Shown in pieces: positions 18,739 through 27,986 of a stretch of DNA of 64,000 nt; position 1 is the stretch's first letter, and every line of letters begins with the position of its first letter. A program made the position numbers and the translations under genes. The stretch spans positions 1 to 64,000 of the forward strand of contig JAMLIC010000016.1 of the NCBI GenBank assembly GCA_023954375.1, written 5' to 3'. The DNA is from Planctomycetota bacterium. Lineage in GTDB: Bacteria; Planctomycetota; J058. The notes under the pieces are model-generated. The model searched no databases. It was not told the DNA's origin and was given only the letters and a program-made list of their open reading frames with translations.

Positions 18739-20376
18739 TTGTCCGCAGCTCAGGGTCAGACATTCACAACGCCCGCATCACCTCAGCGTGAGCACGTGAC
18801 GCAGAGTGCCGATACGCCACAGGGTTCCCTTCAAGCGGCTTCGGCACTGGGGTTCGGCCTCGACCTCCTGCAGATCGACGAGCGGCTCCGCCTCTTCACC
18901 TTTGTCACCACCTCCGAGCGGTTCAGGTATCTCGCGATACTCCGCGTCTTCGACCAGGCTCGGCATCGCTACGCGGTTCGGCTGCGCCCAGAAGAGATCG
19001 CGGCGGAGCTGGCGGAAGCTGAACCTACGCCTGGAGAGTCCAGTCTGCATGACGCCCTCGACCGGCTGACCGAGTGGAAGATCCTGGATCGGAGCCATGA
19101 CGCTTCGCGCGTCGCGTCGATCTCCGAGTACCGTCGACGTCGATCCGTCTACCAGTTCACGGAGCTCGGGTTCCTGGCGTTTGACGCAGTGCAGCGCGTC
19201 TTGCGAGCCACTCCGAGTGAAACCGAGCTCCGGAGGTTGGCGTTCCCCTCCATCCTCACCGACCTGCAGTCGCTGGCGGAGGCGAACGTGCTCGCCGACG
19301 CGAACAAGGTCTATGTGCTTCTCGATCGCCTCCATGAGACGCTGAAGCAGATCGCCGACCGCGCGGCACGCTTCTACATCATGCTCGGGGAGCTCAACCG
19401 TACCCAGGAGGCACGGCCTGACGTCTTCCTGAGGCACAAGGACGTGCTCCTGTCGCACCTCACCGAGTTCCTCGGCGACCTGCAGCGCTATCGGCCGGCG
19501 CTGGCCGCGGCCGTGCGTGGGGTTTCTGAGACGGGCGAGGAGCGAATGATCGCGTATGCGGCGTCTGCCGATCGCAGCCCCTTCACGACGCAGGACGAAC
19601 GGCTCGCGAGGTGCAGAGACCACTGGAGCGGGATCGTGGGCTGGTTCGTCGGCTCGACGGAAACGCCGAGCCACGCCGAACACCTCGATCGGCAGACGGC
19701 GACCGCGATCTCGCAGCTGGTTTCACTTCTGCGGCGCATCACGGAGAGCCGGCGAGGTGGTATCAGCCACGAAGCGCAGCTTCGATTCCTGGCCAGGTGG
19801 TTCGTCGGCCTCCAGCCCGCTGACGCGCACGCCCTGTTCGCGGCGACGTTCGGCTTGAGGAGCGTTCGCCACCTGTCCGTCGCGGAAGTGGATCCGGACC
19901 TGATCGGCTCTGCGCGGAGCTGGTGGAAGGCGCCACCCGTCGAGGTGTCGACGACGCTCCGCGAGCACGGCAGGGAGCCCAGCCCGGGGCGCCCTGGAGC
20001 GCTGCCGGATACGTCGCGACAGCGCGCGGCCGCTCTGGCCCAGCTCCAGGCGCGGCGCTCGGAGGAGGCCGCGGCGGAGGACGGCCTCGTGCGCCTGGGC
20101 CTTCAAGGCCGCGTGCTAACGCGTGGCGAGCTGGACGCGCTGCTTCGATTGCTCGACCTCGCCCTGCAGTCGCGCGCGAGCGTCGTCGGTCGCCTGAAGG
20201 GCGCACAGGAGACGTTGGCCGACGCCACCTCGCTCAGGGTGAGGGTCCGGCTCCTCCGTTCGGATCGGAGCACGATCGTTAGGACAACCGAAGGCCGCCT
20301 CGAGCTGAGAGGGGTCGCACTCGACCTTCTTCCGCTGAGCGGCAACGCTCCAAAGCCTCGTCGGAGTTCGCCTTGA
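18739..20376 (+). CDS. jetA: Wadjet type III JetA (DUF2397 / TIGR02677 family)
   Basis: Up to 545 aa. The conserved N-terminal region (FRYLAILRVFDQA, then an Ala/Glu-rich helix, L..WKILDRS, and YQFTELGFLAFDAV) is that of TIGR02677/DUF2397, the kleisin-like subunit of type III Wadjet SMC complexes. These complexes extrude DNA loops and trigger cleavage of small circular DNA. The start is uncertain: TTG 18739 has AGG three bases upstream, while GTG 18796 is an in-frame alternative 19 codons later with a poorer ribosome site. The stop overlaps the next start (TTGA), and the gene order jetA-B-C-D is standard for the type. It looks intact. Confidence 0.85.
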   Translation: MSAAQGQTFTTPASPQREHVTQSADTPQGSLQAASALGFGLDLLQIDERLRLFTFVTTSERFRYLAILRVFDQARHRYAVRLRPEEIAAELAEAEPTPGESSLHDALDRLTEWKILDRSHDASRVASISEYRRRRSVYQFTELGFLAFDAVQRVLRATPSETELRRLAFPSILTDLQSLAEANVLADANKVYVLLDRLHETLKQIADRAARFYIMLGELNRTQEARPDVFLRHKDVLLSHLTEFLGDLQRYRPALAAAVRGVSETGEERMIAYAASADRSPFTTQDERLARCRDHWSGIVGWFVGSTETPSHAEHLDRQTATAISQLVSLLRRITESRRGGISHEAQLRFLARWFVGLQPADAHALFAATFGLRSVRHLSVAEVDPDLIGSARSWWKAPPVEVSTTLREHGREPSPGRPGALPDTSRQRAAALAQLQARRSEEAAAEDGLVRLGLQGRVLTRGELDALLRLLDLALQSRASVVGRLKGAQETLADATSLRVRVRLLRSDRSTIVRTTEGRLELRGVALDLLPLSGNAPKPRRSSP

Positions 20377-21728
20377 CCGAGCACCGCGTGGCGTTCGACG
20401 TTCCAGACCACGACCTCGCGGCGTTTCAGCGCGCCGCCCGCCTGCTGCTGAGTCATCGACTGCTCGCCTCGCGCCAGCCCGGGCTCGACGAGCTCCAGGC
20501 CGTTCGCAGGTGGCTTCCTCAGCTTCAGCGTGATCTCGAAGCTCTGGCGGGCTATCGCCTCGAGCAGCCGACCGCCGAGGTCCTCCGGCTCATCGGCCCG
20601 CCGGACCGCCTCGATCCCACTCAGGGACTCGAGAGCGCGTCGCAGCGACCGTTCGACGGCCGCCGGTACGCCTACGTCTGCCTGGCCCTCGCAGTGCTTG
20701 GGCGCTCGGGTCTCCAGATCGTCTTGACGGAGCTGGTGGAGCGTGCCGCCAGCCTCGCCGCCGAGATCCCCGGCCTGGGACTCCATACCGACGATCACCT
20801 GCATCGCGCCGCGTTCGTCGACGCCATGGCATGGCTCGAGCGCATGGGTGCGCTCGTCGTGGCTGACGGCTCGACCGCCGCATGGCAGCGCGACCCCGCG
20901 ACGGGGGAGGCGCTGTTCGACGTCGATCGAGACGTGTGCCGTCAGCTCTTCCTCCCTCCGCGCCTCCTCCAGCGGCTCTCGTCCACCCGCGCGCTGTTCG
21001 CCGAGCTCGACCCCGCGGGACGGGACGCGAGGCGCGCGTTCGTGCGGCGGCGCCTGGTCCGATCGCTCCTCGAGCGTCCCGTGGTGTATTACGACGACCT
21101 CACGACGGCCGAGCGAGCGTACGCGCGCAACGAGTCTCGCGCGCTAGCGGAGGACGTGGAGCGGCTCACCGGGTGCAGGGTCGAGCGCCGCGCCGAGGGG
21201 CTCGCTCTTATCGACACGACCGGCGCGTTCTCCGATCGGCGCTTTCCTGGCTCCGGTAGCGTCATGCAAGCCGCCCTGTTGATCACGGAGCGCATGGCAA
21301 CGGCAGCGGATCGCCGGGAGGACGCGCGGCGTCCTCACACCATGGACGATCATGAGGAGCGAGTCGTGCGCCTCGATCGGGCGCGCCCTCCCACGGTCGG
21401 TGACGGGACCCTCGAGACCAACGACAGGGGCGCACCCGACGCCACCGAGCCGGAGGAGAGCGATCTCGGGGACGAGAAGCGCCTCCCGTTCTTCTCGGAC
21501 GGGTGGATCGCTTCGACCGTGCAGCGCATCGTCAGCGAGCACGAGCGCGCATTCGCCGCTTCGTTCCGAGCGGACCCGGACCTTCTCACACGGGAGGCGG
21601 TCGACGCGCTCATGAGCTTCGACCTCGTGCGCCCGGTGCCCGGCGGCTGCGTCGCGCTGCCGGCGCTCGCGCGCTTCCGTCGTGTCCGGGTCAGGGTCGT
21701 CGCACGGCCTCGCGGAGGGTCGTCGTGA
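20373..21728 (+). CDS. jetB: Wadjet type III JetB (DUF2398 / TIGR02678 family)
   Basis: 451 aa; TTG 20373 overlaps the jetA stop by four bases and has GGAG upstream. The N-terminal LLLSHRLLASRQPG...VRRWLPQLQRDLEALAGY segment, the RRYAYVCLALAVL helix and the FVDAMAWLERMGALVV segment are characteristic of TIGR02678/DUF2398. It is predicted to be the KITE-like, winged-helix subunit that binds the kleisin (JetA) in the SMC complex. GTGA overlap with jetC indicates translational coupling. No disruption is seen. Confidence 0.85.
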   Translation: MTEHRVAFDVPDHDLAAFQRAARLLLSHRLLASRQPGLDELQAVRRWLPQLQRDLEALAGYRLEQPTAEVLRLIGPPDRLDPTQGLESASQRPFDGRRYAYVCLALAVLGRSGLQIVLTELVERAASLAAEIPGLGLHTDDHLHRAAFVDAMAWLERMGALVVADGSTAAWQRDPATGEALFDVDRDVCRQLFLPPRLLQRLSSTRALFAELDPAGRDARRAFVRRRLVRSLLERPVVYYDDLTTAERAYARNESRALAEDVERLTGCRVERRAEGLALIDTTGAFSDRRFPGSGSVMQAALLITERMATAADRREDARRPHTMDDHEERVVRLDRARPPTVGDGTLETNDRGAPDATEPEESDLGDEKRLPFFSDGWIASTVQRIVSEHERAFAASFRADPDLLTREAVDALMSFDLVRPVPGGCVALPALARFRRVRVRVVARPRGGSS

Positions 21729-24700
21729 GCGAGGTCGTGCGGTTCAAGCCAGCTCGGGCCGGCATCATCAACTTGTGGAACTATCTGAACGACGAGTTCG
21801 CGTTCGCCGATGGGCGTCTCGTGCTGCGCGGCCACAATGGCGCGGGGAAGACCAAGGCCCTCGAGGTGCTCTTCCCGTTCGTCCTCGACGGCCGAACGGA
21901 GCCACGACGCCTCGATCCCTACAGCACCGACGCCAAGTCGATGTGGGACAACCTTCTCTATCGCGGCCTCGAGGCCGCGTACGGATACGTGTGGATGGAG
22001 TTCGTGCGCAATGCGCCAGACGAGCCGGAGCGCGTGTGCGTGGGAGTCGGTCTTCGTGCCCAGAGACACACGAAGCACGTGAAGACCTGGTTCTTCGTCA
22101 CGGACAAGGTCCTGGGACGCGACTTCCAGCTCGTCGACGCTGATTCTCGTCCACTCTCGGCCAAGGGGCTGTGCGACGCGATCGGCAAGGCGAGTATGGT
22201 CGAGACTGCGCTCGAGTACCGGAGACGGATCGACGAACGCCTGTTCGGCCTGGGCGATCGCTACGACGGCATGATCAGCCTGTGCTTGATGCTCCGCAAG
22301 CCGAAGATCGGAGACGGGCTCGACCCGAGGGCCCTCTCGCAGCTCCTCTCGCTCGGCCTGCGGCAGCTCGACGATGAGCTACTCGACCAGGCTGCGAGGT
22401 CGTTTGAGGACCTCGAAACCGTGCAACGTGAGCTCGAGCACCTCAACCGAGCGCATCGGGAGCTCGAGGCTTTCCTCAACGGGTATCGCGGGTACGCCCG
22501 GGCGGTTGCGCGGCACCGAGCGGAGCACGCTCGCCGGGCCATGGGTGCGGTGGGAGAGCAAGAGCGGGCGCTGCAACAGCTCGCCGACGCCGTGGAGGAG
22601 GCTCGTGTCGCCGTTTCGCAGACCGAGACGAGGCTGGCCCGCGTGCGCGCCGAGCTCGCGGCCGAGCGCGCGCGTCTTGACGCCTTGAAAGACAGTCAGG
22701 CCTTCAAGGCGGCGGGACAGCTCACCGACCTCGAGAACCACGTGAGAGACGCGACCGGCGTCGAGCAGACCACACGCGAAGAGCACGAGCTCGCCGCGCG
22801 GGCCGTTCGCGAGCTCCAGGATCAGGTCAGGGAGGCCGGCGAGCAGCTTCAGGCCACCAGGACGGAGGTCGCCAACGCGGCTGACCGCGTCCAGGTAACT
22901 GCGCGCACCTGCGGTATCGAGTGGACCGACGTAACGCGCTCGGAGACTGCGGCCGACGTGACGAGGCGGTTGCGCTTCGGCCTGGAGAGTCGACGGCAGG
23001 ACCTCGCTCATGTCCGCCCCTTCGTCATCAAGCTTGCGGAGGCCACGCAGGCCCTCAGCCAGGCGGAGAGAGCCCATGAGGCGGCCGCTGCGGACCATGA
23101 GCGCGCGCTAGGCGAGGTCGGCCGACGGGAGACCGGAGTGGTCGCCGCGAAGGCGAGCCTCGTCGACGAGCTCGGCCGTTGGTCGTCCAGCCGGCCGTCC
23201 GGGCTCCTCGAAGAGGAAGACCTGGCCAGCGTCGTGACGGCGGTCGCTCGCCTCGGTGAGGACGACGCGCCCACCCTCGCGGAGGTGCTCGGACGGCGCT
23301 TCGAGGCTCGTCGCCAGCAGCTCTCGGTCGAGCAGGCCGACGTCGATCGCGTGTTGGCGGAGAACGACCGCGCCCGCGTCGAGCTCGAAGCACAACGCGA
23401 GGCGATCCTCGCGGAGCGCGAGGACGCACCTGTCGCGTCGCCGGCCCGACCTGCCCCACGCGCTGGGCGTCCCGGTGCGCCGCTCTGGCGCCTCGTGCGC
23501 TTCCGCTCTGGCTTGCACCCGGGCACGCAGGCGGGAATCGAAGCAGCGCTTGAAGGCGCTGGACTGCTCGACGCCTGGGTGTCACCCTCGGGTGATCTAC
23601 CGGATCCCGGCGTCTTCGACGCGTTCCTGCTGGCCGATTCCGAGCGTGTCGAGGGCTCAACGCTCGCGGACGTTCTCGAACCCGAGGACGGCACCGACGT
23701 CGCTCCAGCGCGGATCACGTCGCTCCTGCGGTCGATCGGTTTCGGGGCGAGCGGAGTCGTCCGGGTCGGAGATCTCGGGCAGTTTCAGTTGGGTCCGCTC
23801 GCCGGTGCATACTTCAAGCCGGCACCGCAGTTCATCGGTGCGACAGCGCGGGCAGAGCACAGAAGACAACGCCTGGCGAAGATCGAGAACGAGTTGCGCG
23901 GCCTCGCAGGCGCTCGACTCGGCCTGGAAGCACGACTCGCCGAGCTGGTGGAGAGGGTCGGCGCCTTGGGGCGAGCCGTCGAAGACCTGCCAACCAGCGC
24001 CGGTGTACTCACGGCCGTCCGAGCAGCGGAGCAGGCGCGAGGCGCCCTACGAAGCGCGCGAGAGGCTGAGTCGGTCTCCGGCGAAGCGGTGAGCCGTGCA
24101 CGCCGCCTCCTGGCCGACGGTCAGGCGCGCCTTGCCAGAGAGTCGGTAGCACGGCGTCTGCCGTCATCCCCTGACGAGATCGCCGAGGTGGGCAAAGCCG
24201 TCGAGCGCTGCGCTCGAGACGGGGAAGCTCTCGTCGGCGTGTTGCGTGTGATGGACACAGAGACGAAGGCCAGCGCACGCCTGCAGCAGCAGTTCGCTGG
24301 TCGCTCCGCCGACGTTCGTCGGCTCGAGGGCACGCTTCGCGATCAGCAGCAACAACGCGAAGCGCTCGAGGTTCGCCTCGCGACGTTGCGCTCGACGCGG
24401 GGCGTCGAGATCGAAGCCGTAATGAAGAGCGTCACCGCTGCCGAGGCGAACATCGGCAGGTTGTCGAGGGACGAGAAGGGCGCAGAGAGCGCTCACACGG
24501 CGGCCGTGGGCACGGAGGCCGGAACGAAGGCCAAGCTCGGGGCCGCCGAGGAAACCGTCGCAGCGGCGCAGAAGGCACGTTCGGAGGCCCTGGGCCGGAC
24601 GCTCCCGTTCGCGCGGCCCGAGCTCGCGGCAGTTCTCCAGATCCCGTTCAGCGATGCAGAACGTGCCCTGGCTCATGCTGGTCGCAGCTCAGGCGAGCCG

Positions 24701-24784
24701 GCCGTCGTCGCGGCCTTGGGGGACTTCGTCGAGGCACTCGAGGCAGCGACGAAAGGAGTCTCGTCGACGGACGAGCGCCGTAAG

Positions 24785-27000
24785 CCCACATTCCAGAGAT
24801 CGCACCTGACCTTGTTATGATTTCTGGCAGCCACCGTTTGTCAGCCGACCTGGCCGCCCGAGTCTTCGCCCGGCGCCGACTTCTTCCCTCTCGCGCGCCA
24901 GCCGCGGTGGCGTGGCTTCGGCTTGGCCAGCTGGGCGTAGGAGACGCCCGGATCCGTCAGCATCGAGTGGTTGAGCAGTTCGAGCGCGTCCCGCTGCGCG
25001 GTTGTCATGTTCGTCACGGTCACGCCGGGCACCCCGTCGACGCGGATCGTGTTGATCCCCTCGAAGAGGCGGAAGACGACCTCCGTGGTCGGTCGCGTGG
25101 TCCACCCCTTGTTCCCTGGGAAGTCGGCCTTGCGCTGCTCGAGGAGGCGGCGCACTTCTCGCTGGATGAGCGCGTAGACCATCAACGCCAGCACGTACAC
25201 GAGGCCTAGCGCCGCGATCCGGGCGTCGGTCTTCAAGAACAGCGGCGCCACCTGCTGTGGATTCTTGAAGATCCGGATCGCGGTCTCGACCAGGTTCTGG
25301 TCCTGGTACGTGCGAAAGAGCTCCTCGTCCGAGCAGCCGTCAGGGCCCGTCAAGGGGCGGGTCGTGACCAGGACGAAGCAGCTCTCGCGAAGGATCGCCT
25401 CGTCGACGTCATGCTGGTCGTGCTCGATCGTGAGCACGGCGCGCCACACCGTCTCCATTTCGCGCTGCTCGTCAGCCGGCGGTCGTCCTGGGCCAGGTCG
25501 CTTGACTGGGCGACGTTCGGCCACCGCTTCGGCGACGAGGCGGTGGAGGTCGGGCCCGTGACGCTCGATCGCGGCCGCGGCCGCACGCCGGGCGTCCTCC
25601 TCGCACTTGAACTCGCGCTTGCCGAGCCGGGCTGCGATCCGCTCCAGGTTCTTCCGCTCCTTGTCTCGGCGCGCCTCGACGATCACCGTCTTCTGCTCGC
25701 GCAGGGAGGTGGACTCGACGACGAGCGCGCGGATTGGGAACTCTTGCTCGACACCGGTCGATTCGTCCTTCCAGCGATAGGTGAGGTCGCACGAGCGGCC
25801 GTTCCACTCCCTCTCTGGCTCCGCTTCGAGGTCGTCGACGGCGGATCCGTCTTCGAGGAACACCTTCGGGTAGACAACCTTCAGGCGGGTGAGCGACTCG
25901 TCCCGCGCAAGGGCCGCACGGAAGGCCGTGAAGGCCTCTCCCCAGAGCCCCACCCCGCGCGGCATCATCGTCAAGATGTGGAAGCCGTGCTTCTGCGCGA
26001 GCAGCAGCGTCTCGCCCGAGAAAAGCTTGGCGTCGCCCACGACGGTCGTGCCCCGTGGGTCGGGGAGGACCTCGGCGAGGCGTCCCATGAGCCAACGGGT
26101 CTCCTGTGGGTCGCTGCGGTTGCCCGACGACACGCGACCGAGGACGGCGACGCCGCCGTCGCATGCCACGGCCAGCCCATACACGATCTGCTTCAAGTCG
26201 CCTCGATAGTCCTTGCTGTGCCCCCTCGTGACGTGTGGGACCGCTCGCTCGTCCTCCGGGTCCAACGGCGGCACGCTGGCCGCGTACTCGCCGTAGACCG
26301 AGACGGACGAGGTGTCGACGTGGATGGTCGCGAGCTCGAGGTCGTGCACCTTGACCGCACGCACGAGGGCCGCAGCCTGGATCTTCGTCGGGCCGGCGGC
26401 GAACGTGTCGTCGAGTGCTCGGGCCAGCCGGTCGTCGTGGAACTGCGCGCAGCTCCCCTTCCAGCCGAACGCCAGCTCCAGGTCGTACGGCGCGAGCAGT
26501 TCGTCGATCCGATAGAGCGTGTGCCGGCCCAGCAAGATCGCGACGATCAGCGCCTCGACGCACTCGCCCGCGCTCACGCGACTGCGCGGGTCCATGGGCA
26601 CGATCTCATCCACGAGGGCCGCGACGTCGAGCTGCCGAAGAGCGCGTCCGATGATCGGCAAGAAGTCGAGCCGCTTCGCGCTGGCTTCCATGTGCCTCTC
26701 CTCGCACGCCCGCGGCGGCGAGGCAAGGACAGCACGGCAGCTGCCACCACAGGTCCAGCGTCCACGCCTCGCGCGGTCCAGATGCGCGTCCTTGCGCATC
26801 AGATGCGTCTCCGGAGTGAGTCCGGACGGCGCCACTGAGCAGACGACAGAGCGGCGCTCGAACGGAATGCGTGCGGAGCGCCGGATGCGCGCCTATCGCC
26901 GCGCTCCGCCTCCCTTGGCGGCGGGGGGCCGTCGTCTGCTGTGCGTGCTTTGGCAAGTAGGTAATTGGCGGAGCCCGGGCCGAGATGTCTGGAATGCGGG
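24785..27000 (-). mobile_element. IS1634-like insertion sequence inside jetC (2216 bp)
   Basis: Left end begins CCCACATTCCAGAGATC; the reverse complement of the right end begins CCCGCATTCCAGACATC, so the terminal inverted repeats match at 15 of 17 positions. The element is flanked by direct repeats CGTAAG at 24779-24784 and 27001-27006, a 6-bp target-site duplication typical of the IS4/IS1634 group. A single transposase gene lies antisense to jetC. Intact ends, duplication and transposase suggest a recent and possibly still mobile insertion. Confidence 0.92.
24841..26691 (-). CDS. IS1634-family DDE transposase
   Basis: 616 aa from ATG 26691, chosen because GAGGAGAGG lies just upstream; a longer frame extends to 26835 without such a site. 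The acidic triad is visible: IHVDTSSVSVYG, VVGDAKLFSG, and the C-terminal YQDQNLVETAIRIFK, which corresponds to the Y-(2)-R-(3)-E-(6)-K signature of IS4-type enzymes with Gln in place of the usual Arg. Also typical are TRGHSKDYRGDLKQ and the C-terminal LALMVYALIQREVRRLL helix. Function: cut-and-paste transposition of this element. It is complete and probably active. Confidence 0.9.
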   Translation of the reverse strand: MEASAKRLDFLPIIGRALRQLDVAALVDEIVPMDPRSRVSAGECVEALIVAILLGRHTLYRIDELLAPYDLELAFGWKGSCAQFHDDRLARALDDTFAAGPTKIQAAALVRAVKVHDLELATIHVDTSSVSVYGEYAASVPPLDPEDERAVPHVTRGHSKDYRGDLKQIVYGLAVACDGGVAVLGRVSSGNRSDPQETRWLMGRLAEVLPDPRGTTVVGDAKLFSGETLLLAQKHGFHILTMMPRGVGLWGEAFTAFRAALARDESLTRLKVVYPKVFLEDGSAVDDLEAEPEREWNGRSCDLTYRWKDESTGVEQEFPIRALVVESTSLREQKTVIVEARRDKERKNLERIAARLGKREFKCEEDARRAAAAAIERHGPDLHRLVAEAVAERRPVKRPGPGRPPADEQREMETVWRAVLTIEHDQHDVDEAILRESCFVLVTTRPLTGPDGCSDEELFRTYQDQNLVETAIRIFKNPQQVAPLFLKTDARIAALGLVYVLALMVYALIQREVRRLLEQRKADFPGNKGWTTRPTTEVVFRLFEGINTIRVDGVPGVTVTNMTTAQRDALELLNHSMLTDPGVSYAQLAKPKPRHRGWRARGKKSAPGEDSGGQVG

Positions 27001-27986
27001 CGTAAGGCGGCGACGACCGTCGTCCAGAGCGGCTTTCAGGCCTTGATCGCGCGCCTCGGTGCGCAGTACCGGCCCGAGATGAGCTTCGACGACGAGGTCA
27101 TCTCGGTAACGATCGCGGACGATGAGGGAGTGCACGCGGTCGCGACCTTCACCTCACGAGTCGAGACGACGCGCCGCGATCAGGAGGCGCTCCTCACGGC
27201 AAAGGAGCGAGAGGTGTTCGAGGACACCCTCTTGGGTGCTCTCTGCCGCCAGATCCACACCAGAACCATGAGCGCGCGCGAGCTCGTGAGGCACATGGAT
27301 CGTGCGATGCGCGCACGGCAGATGATGTCGAGCAAGATGACGCTCGGCATCCGTTGGGAGCTGATCAACGATCTCACCAAGGAGCAGCGGGACACGCTCC
27401 GGTTGCTCGAGCACGACCCCTCACACCTGGACCCCGAGCGACTGGACGCTCTCAGGCGACACTTCAGCGCCGCGGTGAAGCAGACCCGGGCAGCCGATCC
27501 GAGCCGCTCGTATCGAGACATCCTCGGCAGCGTCCTCGACTATCGTCAATGGCGACACTTCACGTTGCTGCTCGTCGATCCCGACGGTGAGGACACCCCG
27601 CTGACGCGTCAACGACACGCCAAGCTCTCAACGGGTGAGAAGGCGATCTCGTTGCACATGCCCCTGTTCGCGGCCGCCCATGCTCAGTTCGCAAGCGGTC
27701 GCCCCACATGCCCGCACTTGATCGCGCTCGATGAGGCCTTCGCGGCGATCGACGCCAAGGGCAAGCCCGAGCTCCTCGGCCTGACGGTCAAGTTCGACCT
27801 GGACCTGTTCCTGACCGGCTACGAGCTGTGGGTGACCCACGCGAGTGTGCCGGCGGCCGCTCATTACGAGCTGTTGCGGGTGGAGCACGAGCACACGGTG
27901 GCGTCCTTGCTCATCCTGTGGGACGGGCGCGAACTGCACGAGGGAGAGGAGGCCGTCTCACGCCTGCGGTCGTTGGTGCCTCAGGA